Assembly: GCA_016790635.1 (NCBI GenBank)
Contig: JAEUOR010000034.1
Span: forward strand, 179,948 to 243,947
Direction: 5' to 3'
Length of the DNA: 64,000 nucleotides
From: Burkholderiales bacterium
Lineage (GTDB): Bacteria; Pseudomonadota; Gammaproteobacteria; Burkholderiales; JAEUOS01
In this document: in pieces, positions 8,182 to 17,143 of the stretch
How the letters are laid out: each line of letters begins with the position of its first letter
Numbering within the stretch: the first letter of the stretch is position 1
Made by a program: the position numbers and the translations under genes
Notes under the pieces: model-generated
What the model saw: only the letters and a program-made list of their open reading frames with translations
What the model was told of the DNA's origin: nothing
Databases searched by the model: none

Positions 8182-9378
8182 CTAGGCGCGCAAGACCGGC
8201 CGCCAGTAGCGCTGCGCGAGCACGAGCACCAGCATGCCCTGCGCAGCCAGCAACAAGGTAGCCATGCGCGGCGTGAAAGTGTCGGCCAGCCAGCCGAGGT
8301 AGATGAATCCCAGCGGCCCGGTACCGATGCACATCGACAGGAGGCCCAGCATGCGCCCGCGCAGCGGGACCGGGGCGAAGCGATACACCAGCGTGGTCTG
8401 CATGACGCTGAACCCGACCCCGACCAGACCGATCAGGACCAGCAAAGCCGCCGCCAGCCAGACCGTGCCCGCCAGCGCATAGGCCAGTACCAGCAAGAGG
8501 TAGCAGGCCACGCCACCCGCGTAGACACGGCCCTGCCACGCCGGCCGCGCCAGGCCGGCAATGAGCAGCGCGCCCAGGAACCCGCCCACGCCGTCGCAAC
8601 TTGCAAACAGGCCCGCGCCCTGAGGTCCCAGGCCAAAGTGGTCGGTGGCGATCACCGGCACCAGGCTGAGGATAGGCCACGCGAACATGTTGAAGATCAC
8701 GGTGATCGCGAATACGCCGATCAGGCGATCGCTGGTGCGCAGGCAGGCGAAGCCTTCGCGCATGCTGGCGCCAAAGGAGGTTTGTGGTGCGCGCTCGGGG
8801 CGATGACGAACGTTGAGGCCAAGCGCGGCCGCCAGGCTTGTCGCATACAGCACCAGGCAGATCCAGAACACGCCGGCCAGCCCGAAGCTGGCAAGCAGCA
8901 CGCCGGAGAACGCCGGACCGACCACGCGGGTGATGTTGCTGGTGGCAATGTCGACCGACATCGCCGCCGCCATGCGTTCGGGGCCGACCGCATCGCCCAT
9001 CATGATGCGGCGCACCGGATTGTCGGCCGTCCAGCAGATGCCGTTGATGAAGCAGGCCAGTGCCAGGTGCCAGATCGCGATCCCGCCCACGGCAGCCAGC
9101 ACGCCCAGGATCAGAACGGTGGCCATCGACACGATGACAATGCCGATCAGGGCGCTGCGCCGTTCCACGCGATCCGCGGCCACGCCCAGGAACGCGCCGA
9201 ACATGCCCATCGGCAGGAGGCGCAGCATGGTGAGCGCGGTGACCACGAAGGCCGAGCCGGTGGCACCATAGGCAAACAGCGCGAACGCCAGCGTCTCGAG
9301 CCAGCGCACCACGTTGGCAATGAAACCCACGTACCAGAGGCGCCGGAAATCCGGCACCGCAAGCAGGTTGCTGCTCAT
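8182..9378 (-). CDS. MFS transporter (MFS_3/EntS-like)
   Basis: A 398-aa integral membrane protein with about 12 predicted helices (for example ALIGIVIVSMATVLILGVLAAV and LACFINGICW). The loop-2 region GAFLGVAADRVERRSA is the MFS motif A equivalent. The pattern NLLAVPDFRRLWYVGFIANVVRWLETLA at the N-terminus is typical of the MFS_3 exporter group that includes the enterobactin exporter. It lies 58 bp downstream of a NIPSNAP gene on the same strand and converges with the LysR gene. An export function is more likely than uptake, but the cargo is unknown. Confidence 0.88.
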   Translation of the reverse strand: MSSNLLAVPDFRRLWYVGFIANVVRWLETLAFALFAYGATGSAFVVTALTMLRLLPMGMFGAFLGVAADRVERRSALIGIVIVSMATVLILGVLAAVGGIAIWHLALACFINGICWTADNPVRRIMMGDAVGPERMAAAMSVDIATSNITRVVGPAFSGVLLASFGLAGVFWICLVLYATSLAAALGLNVRHRPERAPQTSFGASMREGFACLRTSDRLIGVFAITVIFNMFAWPILSLVPVIATDHFGLGPQGAGLFASCDGVGGFLGALLIAGLARPAWQGRVYAGGVACYLLLVLAYALAGTVWLAAALLVLIGLVGVGFSVMQTTLVYRFAPVPLRGRMLGLLSMCIGTGPLGFIYLGWLADTFTPRMATLLLAAQGMLVLVLAQRYWRPVLRA

Positions 9379-9436
9379 CTCGTCGTTTGCGACGGCGGCG
9401 CCATGGAACCGCTGCCCGAACGCGCCGGATGCGACC

Positions 9437-9766
9437 TCACTTCATCCTGGAATACGCGGTCGGCGACAGGATCGATGCCTCGATGCGCGCCACGATCTGG
9501 CCGTCCTTTTCGCTCTCGGCGCGCGCCTTGTGCCAGGCGGGATCGGCGGCGAAACGCCCCCACTTCTCCTCGCGCTCGGCCAGGCTCTCCCACTCCAGGA
9601 TGTAGGTGAGCTTGTTGTTGCAGTTGTCGCCGAAGACGTCGGTGAAAAATCCGACCGGGCGGATGCCCATCTTTTTCCACATCTTCAGGGTGACATTGGT
9701 GAAGCGTGCATTCAACGCCGGCAGGCGACCGGGCACGCAGTGATAGACGCGCATTTCATAGACCAT
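9437..9766 (-). CDS. NIPSNAP family protein
   Basis: The start is placed at the ATG at 9766 (MVYEMRVYHCVPGR), with AAGGAAAG about 12 bases upstream, giving 109 aa. The sequence carries the ferredoxin-like alpha/beta NIPSNAP pattern: YEMRVYxCxPGRxxxLxxRF, GFFTDVFGDNCNNKLTYILEWESLAEREEKW, and a closing EASILSPTAYS. Bacterial NIPSNAP proteins are small dimeric alpha-beta-barrel proteins often found next to catabolic genes; their biochemical role is not settled. It probably shares a transcript with the MFS gene downstream. Confidence 0.88.
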   Translation of the reverse strand: MVYEMRVYHCVPGRLPALNARFTNVTLKMWKKMGIRPVGFFTDVFGDNCNNKLTYILEWESLAEREEKWGRFAADPAWHKARAESEKDGQIVARIEASILSPTAYSRMK

Positions 9767-9897
9767 GGGGATCGGCTTTCCTTGTTGCGAGCCGCTCACG
9801 CGGGATGCGCGCGGCGCGTGCGAGTCTAGCCCACGCATCCCCAACGCGGCAGGACCGATGCGCGACAATGGGCAATTGCTGTTCCAATCACAAGACC

Positions 9898-11178
9898 ATG
9901 CGTGACCGCTTCGACTTGACGCTCAGCACCACTTCCCAAGCAGCGGCTGATGCCTACGTGCGCGCGGTCGACAACCTGCTTGCTGCGGGGGCCGACCTGG
10001 TCGAGGGCTTCGATGCGGCCCTGGTCCTCGACCCGGGGTTCGCGCTGGCGCATATCGGCCGGGCGCGTTGCCTGGCCACCTACGCGCGCGGCGCCGAGGC
10101 GCGCGAGGCTGCGGCGCGCGCTGACGCCTGCGTCGCCGGTGCGAGCGCGCGCGAACGCTCGCACGTGGCCGCGCTCACGCTGCAAATCCATGGCCGCGGC
10201 GCCGAGGCCCTCGCTGCGATCCGCACCCACCTGACCGAGTACCCGCGCGACGCCATGGTCCTGCAGCCTGCCACCGGCATCTTCGGCTTGATCGGCTTTT
10301 CCGGTCGCATGGAACGCGAGGTCGAGTTGCTGGCGATACTCGACGGTCTTGCGCCCCACTACGGCGACGAATGGTGGTTCGCTTCGATCCACGCCTTTGC
10401 CGAGTGCGAGGCCGGTCGCCTGGCACAGGCCGAGGCGCGCATCGAGCGCGCGCTCGCCGCGGCGCCACGCAACGGCAATGCCGCGCACGTGAAGGCGCAC
10501 GTGCACTATGAACTCGACCAGCCCGGCCCCAGCGCCGGCTTCTTGCGCGACTTTCTCGCGGCCTACCCGGCCAACGCGCTGCTGCGCGGCCACCTCTCCT
10601 GGCATCTGGCGCTCCTGGAACTCGGCGCGGGAAACGCGCAGGCTGCGCACGCGTTGTATGCCGATGCCTTCGGCGCCCCGCTCGACGGACGCGGGCCGCC
10701 GACCCCGCCGCTCAATGTCCTGACCGATGCCGTCTCGTGGCTATGGCGCACCGAGCTTGTCGGAGATTCACCGCACTCGTCGGACTGGCCGAAGCTCGCC
10801 GCGTATGCGCGCGAAAGGTTTCCATCTGCCGGCATCGCCTTTGCCGACCTGCACGCCGCGGCTGCCTACGCACGCGCCGGGCAGGGTGAAGCGCTGGAGC
10901 GTCTGATCGACTCGACCCGCGCGCTCGGCGTGGATCGCCCCGCCCTGCGCGCCGCCGGTGCCCTGGGCGAGGGCCTCGCTGCCTACGCACGGGGCGACTG
11001 GCAAACTGCTGCACGACTGCTGGCCGAATATCGTGACGAAAATGCGCGCGTCGGCGGCAGCCACGCCCAGCGCGAACTGGTCGACCGTACCCTTCTGCAG
11101 GCGCTTGCGCGCCTCGACGATACCGCCGGGCGGGTGAAGCTCTCTGCGGCGCGGACGCAAATCCTGGCTGGTGTCTAG
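9898..11178 (+). CDS. TPR-containing TTC38-like protein
   Basis: The open frame begins much earlier, but recognisable homology starts at the ATG at 9898 (MRDRFDLTLSTTSQAAADAYVRAVDNLL); an in-frame ATG at 9868 is an alternative and neither has a strong ribosome-binding site. The 426-aa protein consists of helical repeats (FDAALVLDPGFALAHIGRARCLA; AHVKAHVHYELDQP), like bacterial relatives of the TTC38 tetratricopeptide family. It has no signal peptide or membrane segment, so it is probably cytosolic. Function unknown. It is divergent from the NIPSNAP gene and followed by its own 168-bp gap. Confidence 0.8.
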   Translation: MRDRFDLTLSTTSQAAADAYVRAVDNLLAAGADLVEGFDAALVLDPGFALAHIGRARCLATYARGAEAREAAARADACVAGASARERSHVAALTLQIHGRGAEALAAIRTHLTEYPRDAMVLQPATGIFGLIGFSGRMEREVELLAILDGLAPHYGDEWWFASIHAFAECEAGRLAQAEARIERALAAAPRNGNAAHVKAHVHYELDQPGPSAGFLRDFLAAYPANALLRGHLSWHLALLELGAGNAQAAHALYADAFGAPLDGRGPPTPPLNVLTDAVSWLWRTELVGDSPHSSDWPKLAAYARERFPSAGIAFADLHAAAAYARAGQGEALERLIDSTRALGVDRPALRAAGALGEGLAAYARGDWQTAARLLAEYRDENARVGGSHAQRELVDRTLLQALARLDDTAGRVKLSAARTQILAGV

Positions 11179-11281
11179 CCGAACCCGCCGCGGTCTTGCT
11201 GCGGCGCATACCGGAGCGGCGCCATGTGTTGCAAACAACGCAGCGGCCGGTGCGGAAAATGCGCCGTACCCTTTCCCGGAA

Positions 11282-11310
11282 TTGACATTCTGGAGCGGCG
11301 CGGCCATACT
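11282..11310 (+). promoter_or_regulatory. Sigma-70-type promoter
   Basis: TTGACA at 11282-11287, a 17-bp spacer and CATACT at 11305-11310 form a near-consensus promoter about 37 bp upstream of the TTG start at 11347. The following AT-rich leader and the AGGGGGAA ribosome-binding site fit a short 5' untranslated region. Confidence 0.7.
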
Positions 11311-11346
11311 CCAAAGTCAATAAAAACAATAATTTAGGGGGAATAC

Positions 11347-12159
11347 TTGAAGTCTATTGCCACTCTCCTTGTCCATACTGCGGTGCTGCTTTGCTGCACG
11401 CACGCCGTGGCGCAGGACGCCCAGCGCGGACTGGTGCGCCTGGGCTACGACAGTTCCACGGGCAAGTACGGCACAGACCTGCGCGCCACCACCCAGACCA
11501 CCCGTCTGGCGGGCTCCTGGTATGTCGGCGACTGGACCTTCGACGCCTCCCTCCCCTACCTGCGTCGCGACGTGGAGAGCGTGGTCGGTGCGCGCGGCAC
11601 TCGCTTCGGACCGCGGGCTGCGCTCATCGTCGCGAGCGGTCGGGTGCCGCCCGGCTCGCGCACCACGCGCACCATCACCGAAGGCATCGGGGACGTGACC
11701 ACCAGCGCTTCGCGTTACTTCTACGGTGCCGATGCCGAGAGCCTGGTGTGGGAAGCTGGCGTTTCGGTCAAGTGGAATACCGGTGACGCGGACCGGAACC
11801 TGGGATCCGGCGCGCGCGATGTCACCTTTCTGGGGGGCGCCTTCAAACGGACCGGCCGCCTGAACCTCGGCAGCTCGATCACCTATACGCTGGTCGGCGA
11901 GACGAGCGGCACACCGGTCAAGGACGTGTGGGGCCTCTCCTTCGACGCGTCCTACCGGCTGGGCGAAGCCTGGCGTGTCGGCTCCAGCTTCGCCTGGGAA
12001 CAGGCCGCGGTAGCCGGAACCCAGGCGCCGCGCAGCCTGTCGGTATTCGTTGCGCGCGACCTGAGCGCGTCGATGCGCCTGCAGTTCTCGGCCATGCGCG
12101 GCGGGTCGACCTCCTCGCCCAACTGGGGCGGCGGCGCCTCGCTGACCCTGCGCTTTTGA
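11347..12159 (+). CDS. Putative outer-membrane beta-barrel protein, uncharacterised
   Basis: A TTG start at 11347 follows AGGGGGAA. The 270-aa product begins MKSIATLLVHTAVLLCC and has a cleavage-like HAVAQD site, so it is exported. The mature part alternates hydrophobic and polar residues with many aromatic and glycine positions and ends SLTLRF, the terminal-Phe signature of outer-membrane barrels recognised by BamA. No family is recognised with certainty; it resembles transporter/MetA-pathway-like barrels. A good sigma-70 promoter lies upstream. The next gene is an exported FecR-domain protein on the same strand after 109 bp, so both may act in the envelope. Confidence 0.7.
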   Translation: MKSIATLLVHTAVLLCCTHAVAQDAQRGLVRLGYDSSTGKYGTDLRATTQTTRLAGSWYVGDWTFDASLPYLRRDVESVVGARGTRFGPRAALIVASGRVPPGSRTTRTITEGIGDVTTSASRYFYGADAESLVWEAGVSVKWNTGDADRNLGSGARDVTFLGGAFKRTGRLNLGSSITYTLVGETSGTPVKDVWGLSFDASYRLGEAWRVGSSFAWEQAAVAGTQAPRSLSVFVARDLSASMRLQFSAMRGGSTSSPNWGGGASLTLRF

Positions 12160-12268
12160 GTCACGGCCCGCAGGGAGCAATGCGGGCCGGATTTGCACGC
12201 TGTTCCTCGCATGCCCCGGCAGTGATACGCGCTATGCTGTAGCGGGTTTACACATCGGGGAGCTCGCC

Positions 12269-13357
12269 GTGCTCAAAGTGATCTTTGTCCTCGCACAAGT
12301 GCTTGTGTGCGCCTGCGTCGGCGCGCAGACCGCCGGGCGCATCGAATTCCTGCAGGGTGATTCCCGCCTCATCGCCGCGGACGGCGCGGTCCGCGCCGCG
12401 CAGTTGAATGGCTTGGTGCAAACGGGAGAATCGATCGAGACCAGCGCCGATGCCGAAGTGCACGTCGTGCTCGTCGACGGCGGCATGCTGGCCGTGCGCG
12501 GCGGCAGCCAGATTCGCCTGCAAACCTTCCGCGCCCAGGGTGATGCGCGCGACGAGTCGACGCTGCAACTGGTGCGCGGCGCGCTGCGAGTGGTGACCGG
12601 CTGGGTGGCACGCATCAACCCGCGCAACGTTCGTTACGTGACGCCGAACGCGACCATCGGCGTGCGCGGGACCGATTTCGACATTATCCATCTGCCGACC
12701 GGGGGCGACGCCGGTTCGCATACCCGCGTGCGCGAAGGCGCCGTGGTGATGCAGTCGGAAGGCGCAGAACAAATTGTCGGCACCGGCCAGTCCGGCGCAA
12801 GCCCGACCGGCGCGCGACCCCGACTGCACGAGCGCATGCCGGAATTCATCGCGCGCAGCGAAGGGCGCAATGATGGCCGGGTCAACGAGCATGGCCGGCA
12901 GATCAACCGCTTCATGGAGACCTCCATGCGCGAACGGCGCCTGCTCAATGAAGGCGAATCGCTGTCAGGTGGCCTGGAGCGCCGACGCGGGGATGTCGAG
13001 CGCGAACGTGGCGGACAGCGCAACGAGGGTTCGGGTCCCGACGCCGGTCGCGGTCCGGATGCCGGGCGCGGTCCCGACGCCGGGCGCGGCCCGGATGCCG
13101 GGCGTGGTCCCGATGCTGGACGCGGCGAAGGTGCACGCGGCGATGGCGCACGCGAGTCGGCACCGCGCGACAACGCACGCGAAGCCAGCCCGCGCGACGC
13201 CGGGCCACGCGACTCGGGGCCACGCGATGGCGCACGCCCCGAGCGCATGGAACGCATCGAGCGCATCGAACGGCAGGAGCGGATCGAGCGTCCGGAACGC
13301 CCGCAGCGGCCGGAGCGTCCCGATCGCCCCGATCGCCCGCGCCGGCCAGGCGGTTGA
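12269..13357 (+). CDS. FecR-domain exported protein with Arg/Pro-rich repeat tail
   Basis: The GTG start at 12269 follows GGGGAG. The 362-aa product has a signal peptide (MLKVIFVLAQVLVCACVGAQ). A FecR-type beta-domain follows (residues about 25-175): GRIEFLQGD, GESIETSADAEVHVVLVDGG, LQLVRGALRVVTG, VRYVTPNATIGVRGTDFD. The C-terminal third is low complexity: five exact GPDAGR hexapeptides, then Pro/Arg/Glu-rich ERIER-type repeats ending RPRRPGG. No sigma factor or TonB receptor adjoins it, so it is not a classical FecR anti-sigma; FecR domains of this exported type are thought to bind envelope or matrix partners. It converges with the next gene one base away. Confidence 0.8.
   Translation: MLKVIFVLAQVLVCACVGAQTAGRIEFLQGDSRLIAADGAVRAAQLNGLVQTGESIETSADAEVHVVLVDGGMLAVRGGSQIRLQTFRAQGDARDESTLQLVRGALRVVTGWVARINPRNVRYVTPNATIGVRGTDFDIIHLPTGGDAGSHTRVREGAVVMQSEGAEQIVGTGQSGASPTGARPRLHERMPEFIARSEGRNDGRVNEHGRQINRFMETSMRERRLLNEGESLSGGLERRRGDVERERGGQRNEGSGPDAGRGPDAGRGPDAGRGPDAGRGPDAGRGEGARGDGARESAPRDNAREASPRDAGPRDSGPRDGARPERMERIERIERQERIERPERPQRPERPDRPDRPRRPGG
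13034..13123 (+). repeat. Five tandem 18-bp repeats encoding GPDAGR
   Basis: Five consecutive 18-bp units each encode Gly-Pro-Asp-Ala-Gly-Arg. Third-position differences between units (GGTCCCGAC, GGTCCGGAT, GGCCCGGAT) with identical amino acids suggest the peptide, not the DNA, is maintained. The array is in frame inside the FecR-domain gene. Confidence 0.9.
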
Positions 13358-13358
13358 G

Positions 13359-14651
13359 TCAGGACCGCTGCTTGCGCCAGGAGTCCTTGACTCGAATCTT
13401 GTCGCCACGGAAGGTGAAAAGGTCACCGCCGTCGACTTCGACCCGCTTGCCGTCGCTGGCGCGCGTGCCGACGAAGGTCCACTCCGATACCCCGCGCCTG
13501 CCGGCGACGAAATGACGCGCGCGCGTCCATTGCGCATCCGGGAAATCGGTCCAGGCCTTCACGAAACCCGCACGCACCGCATCGCGCCCGACATAGCGCG
13601 TCCCGCTGGCCTCAGTGCCGATCGAAGAGTGGAACAAACAGTCTTCGGTCATGAAGGACATCAGCGCGTCGATGTCGTGGCGGTTCCAGGCCTGGGCGAA
13701 GGCGTCAAGGTCCACCACGGTCACGCGCGGCGGCGCCAGCACGGCGTCCAGAAACTGCAAAATCGCGTCTTCCACGGTCGCACTGCCCTCGCCCCCCGGC
13801 AGCGTGCAAGCCTTCAGTTTCACTGCCGCCTCGCGGTCGTAGAAGTGCGGCTTGCCGGGCACGACGTAGTGGCGCACGCCCAGCCCTGCGCGCGTGGCCG
13901 AGGACGCCAGTGCACCCACGCGCGGCGGGATCGACGGCAAGTCATTTTCGCCCTCGAACAGCAGGACCGGCGGCAGCCCGCGCCCGCCATGTACGTAGTA
14001 CTCGGCGTCCTCGCTGTCCATGCCCGCGGAAAGCCCGATCACCCCTGCAGCGCGCTGCCCCAGCGCATAGACCGCGTAGGCGGAGGCGAAGCCGCCGGCG
14101 GAAAAACCGCCGATCACCATCCGTTCCGGATCGATGTCCCAGAGTCCGGCATTTGCCTGGACGTAGGCAAAGGCACTGGCGACATCGGCCCAGGCAGCCT
14201 CGGAGCCGTTTAGCAGATCCGCATGTGTGGCCGGCGGCAGGCCCAGCAGGCCGCGCACGAAATCGATGCGATCCCGCTCGATCGTATCGCGATTGCGCTT
14301 GATCGGCGCCGGTTGCGGCGCAGGCAGTTCCTGAGTCAGTCGGTAGCCGATCGAAAAGCACACGTAGCCGCGCGCCGCGAAGCGCTCACAATATTCGTGC
14401 ACCGGTGTGTTGCGAGATCCACCCTGCTCGAACTCATCGCGCTCCTTCGCGCCGCGATGGTAGGCGCCGCCGTGCGACAACACCAGCGCCGGACGACCGC
14501 CAGGAGGGGCAACGCCGCCCGGCAGGAACACGTCCATCCGCAAGGCGCGCGTTTCGGGCTGGCCGGTGCCGAAACCGACCGTGCCCTCGCCATAGGGCAC
14601 GTCACGTTCAATCTGAATGGCCCCCCGCGAGCCATGTGCCATGTCGTTCAT
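13359..14651 (-). CDS. Alpha/beta hydrolase (esterase) fused to an NTF2/SnoaL-like domain
   Basis: The start is set at 14651 (MNDMAHGSRG), where GGAGGAA precedes the ATG, giving 430 aa. Residues 1-305 form an alpha/beta-hydrolase of the carboxylesterase type: oxyanion hole HGGA (60-63), nucleophile Ser184 in GGFSAGG, acid probably Asp237 in GEND, His269 in KPHFYD. Residues about 312-430 form a SnoaL/NTF2-like cone (LDAFAQAWNRHDIDALMSFMTEDCLFH, closing KIRVKDSWRK). Each half is common alone; the fusion is unusual. The gene lies 16 bp downstream of a Bug receptor gene, so it probably hydrolyses an imported ester or a pathway lactone. Confidence 0.85.
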   Translation of the reverse strand: MNDMAHGSRGAIQIERDVPYGEGTVGFGTGQPETRALRMDVFLPGGVAPPGGRPALVLSHGGAYHRGAKERDEFEQGGSRNTPVHEYCERFAARGYVCFSIGYRLTQELPAPQPAPIKRNRDTIERDRIDFVRGLLGLPPATHADLLNGSEAAWADVASAFAYVQANAGLWDIDPERMVIGGFSAGGFASAYAVYALGQRAAGVIGLSAGMDSEDAEYYVHGGRGLPPVLLFEGENDLPSIPPRVGALASSATRAGLGVRHYVVPGKPHFYDREAAVKLKACTLPGGEGSATVEDAILQFLDAVLAPPRVTVVDLDAFAQAWNRHDIDALMSFMTEDCLFHSSIGTEASGTRYVGRDAVRAGFVKAWTDFPDAQWTRARHFVAGRRGVSEWTFVGTRASDGKRVEVDGGDLFTFRGDKIRVKDSWRKQRS

Positions 14652-14667
14652 GATCTCGCTTCCTCCG

Positions 14668-15723
14668 TTAGCCGGGAGTGATGCCGGCGCTCTTGACAAG
14701 GTCGCCCCAGGCCTGGACATCACGCCGGAACATCGCACCCCATTGCTCCGGTGTCGTGGCTGGCTGCACGGGAAACATCGCCAGGTCGAACATGCGAGAC
14801 CTGACGTCGGGCTGCGCGATGATCTGGTTGACCACGCGGTTCAGACGATCGACGATCTCGCGCGGCGTCCCGGCCGGTGCGAACATGCCGTGCCACCCCA
14901 CCAGGTCGAACGGGTAGCCAGCCTCGGTCAGCGTCGGCACGTCGGGCAAGGCCGGCAGGCGCTGGGTGCCGTTCAGCGCCAGCGCACGCAACTTGCCGGC
15001 CTTCACCTGCGGCGTCTGCGAGAGCGCGTCGAGAATGGCCAAGGTGATCTGGCCGCCCTGCAGGTTGGTGCCTGCGTTGCCGGCAGAGAACGGCACATGG
15101 GTCATCGCGATGCCGGCCTGCCGGTTGAGGCTTTCGCCGATCAGGTGCGAGGGCGAACCGACACCGAACGACCCGAAGCTCACCGTGCCAGGCTCCTTTT
15201 TCGCCAGCGCGACGAGGTCGGCCACGTTGCGCAGCGGCGAATCCGCGCGCACCAGCACCAGGAGCGGCGCGATCGCGATCTTGGTGACCGGCACGAAATC
15301 CTTGACCGTGTCGTAGCCCAGGCTCTTGAACAGCGAAGGCGCGATCGCAAAACCGCCCGCGGTGGTCATGATCGTGTAACCGTCGGCGGTCTGGCGCGCG
15401 GCAAGCTGCGCGCCAATGTTGCCGCCGGCGCCCGGCCGGTTCTCGACCACCACCGGCTGTCCGAGCTCGGCTTGCATCTTCTCTGACAACAACCGCGCGA
15501 CGATGTCTCCGCCGCCGCCGGCGGCCCACGGATGGATCAGGCGGATCGGGCGATTGGGCCAGGCGCCGGCCGCCGGGGCCTGCGCCCGGGCCGGCAGCGC
15601 GCACAACGAAACCAGGCCGGGCGCGATGACACTCGCCGCACCGGCGACGAGACGTCCAAGCGAGGCGCGACGCGCAGGGCTCGTTGCGCGCCTGGCAGGA
15701 GCGGAATTGAAGGTCGACGACAT
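14668..15723 (-). CDS. Bug-family tripartite tricarboxylate receptor protein
   Basis: A 351-aa exported binding protein. An Arg-rich N-terminus (ARRATSPARRASLGRLVAG) precedes a hydrophobic stretch ending LPARAQA, so a long Sec or Tat signal peptide is likely. Family motifs are WPNRPIRLIHPWAAGGGGD, VVVENRPGAGGN and LGYDTVKDF. It is the first gene of a two-gene leftward unit with the esterase-NTF2 fusion. The ligand is inferred to be a carboxylate related to the esterase substrate. No TctAB transporter is nearby. Confidence 0.93.
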   Translation of the reverse strand: MSSTFNSAPARRATSPARRASLGRLVAGAASVIAPGLVSLCALPARAQAPAAGAWPNRPIRLIHPWAAGGGGDIVARLLSEKMQAELGQPVVVENRPGAGGNIGAQLAARQTADGYTIMTTAGGFAIAPSLFKSLGYDTVKDFVPVTKIAIAPLLVLVRADSPLRNVADLVALAKKEPGTVSFGSFGVGSPSHLIGESLNRQAGIAMTHVPFSAGNAGTNLQGGQITLAILDALSQTPQVKAGKLRALALNGTQRLPALPDVPTLTEAGYPFDLVGWHGMFAPAGTPREIVDRLNRVVNQIIAQPDVRSRMFDLAMFPVQPATTPEQWGAMFRRDVQAWGDLVKSAGITPG

Positions 15724-15865
15724 CGAATCTCCTCAGAGAATAACGTGACGGATTTCGGGCCCTCCGGCGCGCTGCACGCGCAAGAATAGCGCAACGACGT
15801 CCATCGCTCGAACCCGGATGCCGGGGCTCACGGGACCAAGCCGGGTGCCCTGCCCAGTGCGGCAA

Positions 15866-16648
15866 TCACGCGCTCACGGTCACGCCGTCAAGCCCATTCT
15901 CGCGCCTGAACCCGGCAAGCCAGCGTGGAAACTCCAGCCCCAGCCTTTCCTTGAGGCCGGCAGCGACGCGGCGCAGCTCGGCCAAGGCGATTTCGCTGTG
16001 CGGCCCGGCAAAGCCGAAGGCGATCACGTTGCCGCGCGCGGATGCCGGCAGCGCCAGCACGCGACCATCGAAGGCTTGCTCGAGGTTGCCGAAGTTGAGG
16101 TCGTGGCTCTTGTGGCGCCCGAAGAGGTTGACGGCGATCACGGCGAGCCGATCGGTCACGAGCGCATCGCGGCAGGCGCCATAAAAGCCGCGGCTGGAAA
16201 GCACCGGTCCGGCCGCGCGCGCGTCGTAGACATCGACGATCAGGTAGTCGGTCGAATGCGGATGCGCGGCCAGGTAGTCATGCCCGTCTGCACAGACCGC
16301 GGCGTGCCGCGAGGAATCCGCCGGCAGGGCGAAATGGGTGCGCGCACACGCAATCACGGCGGGGTCGATGTCGACCGAGGTCACGCGCGAGCGCGGAAAG
16401 TTCTTCCAGGCGAACTTGGTCGCCGACCCCGCGCCCAGGCCGATCAGGGTGAACGCGCGCGGCGCCGGCTGGAAGATGAGCCCGGCAAAGAGCTCGCGGG
16501 TGTATTCGAGCTCCAGGCGGAACGGATCGGCGATGCGCATCGCCCCCTGTACCCACACCGAGCCGAAGTGCAGGGTGCGCACGCCGCGCTCTTCGGCCAG
16601 GGTGATGCCGGCGCGCCGGCGCAGCAGGTTGGCGAAAGGCCGGTTCAC
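15866..16648 (-). CDS. Spermidine-synthase-like (SpeE-fold) protein
   Basis: A 260-aa Rossmann-fold protein of the PABS/spermidine synthase superfamily. The nucleotide/cofactor loop is TLIGLGAGSATKFAW, followed by VTSVDIDPAVIACAR (acidic residue after beta-2) and YLIVDVYDARAAGP at the catalytic strand. The N-terminal LHFGSVWVQGAMRIADPFRLELEY matches SpeE-type proteins that lack the polyamine N-terminal hairpin. It may be an aminopropyl- or methyltransferase-like protein rather than a true spermidine synthase. Its ATG overlaps the stop of the upstream glycosylase gene by 4 bp. Confidence 0.78.
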   Translation of the reverse strand: MNRPFANLLRRRAGITLAEERGVRTLHFGSVWVQGAMRIADPFRLELEYTRELFAGLIFQPAPRAFTLIGLGAGSATKFAWKNFPRSRVTSVDIDPAVIACARTHFALPADSSRHAAVCADGHDYLAAHPHSTDYLIVDVYDARAAGPVLSSRGFYGACRDALVTDRLAVIAVNLFGRHKSHDLNFGNLEQAFDGRVLALPASARGNVIAFGFAGPHSEIALAELRRVAAGLKERLGLEFPRWLAGFRRENGLDGVTVSA

Positions 16649-17133
16649 GCCAGGGCCTCGCGCCAGCGTGCCAGCTTGATATCCATGGACTGCGAGGCGT
16701 TGGCCGGGCTGGTGGAAGGCAGGATCACGGTCGCGTAGCCCAGGCCGGCCAGCAAGGCCTCTGCCTTGGCCGAGGTGCGGCCGTTGAAGCAGACGCGCTC
16801 GATCCCCGGGACGCGGCGCCTGACCCCGGCGAAGTCGTTGAACCGTGCATTGACGATGGCCGAATCGAGGCTGCCCGCGCGCTCACAGGATTCGATCGCG
16901 TCCCAGATGCCGATGCGCTGCGCCTTGACCCGGGCGAGTCGGTCGCGATAGCGAAGCGCGGTCAAATCGACACCGATGCAGGTACCCAGAATGGTCCAGA
17001 AGCGGTTTTGCGGATGCGCGTAGTAGCGCCCTGCGGCCAGCGAGGCAACGCTGGGAAAACTGCCCAGCACCAGGATGCGGCAATCGCGCGCGATGACCGG
17101 CGGCAGGCCGGTCAGGCGTGCACCACGCGCCAC
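16645..17133 (-). CDS. DNA-deoxyinosine (hypoxanthine) glycosylase, UDG superfamily
   Basis: A 162-aa member of the uracil-DNA glycosylase superfamily, hypoxanthine-DNA glycosylase type. Motif 1 is ILVLGSFPSVASL, followed by RYYAHPQNRFW, which holds the Asn (N43) I take as the catalytic Asn of this family. The C-terminal motif is ILPSTSPANA. It would excise hypoxanthine arising from adenine deamination and start base-excision repair in the cytosol. It precedes, and overlaps by 4 bp, the SpeE-like gene. Family call good; activity on uracil cannot be excluded. Confidence 0.83.
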   Translation of the reverse strand: MARGARLTGLPPVIARDCRILVLGSFPSVASLAAGRYYAHPQNRFWTILGTCIGVDLTALRYRDRLARVKAQRIGIWDAIESCERAGSLDSAIVNARFNDFAGVRRRVPGIERVCFNGRTSAKAEALLAGLGYATVILPSTSPANASQSMDIKLARWREALA

Positions 17134-17143
17134 GCCGGCCGTC

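Noticed and set aside
13034..13123. CRISPR-like or VNTR array
   Set aside because: The 18-bp units are contiguous, without spacers, in frame, and encode a constant peptide; it is a protein repeat.
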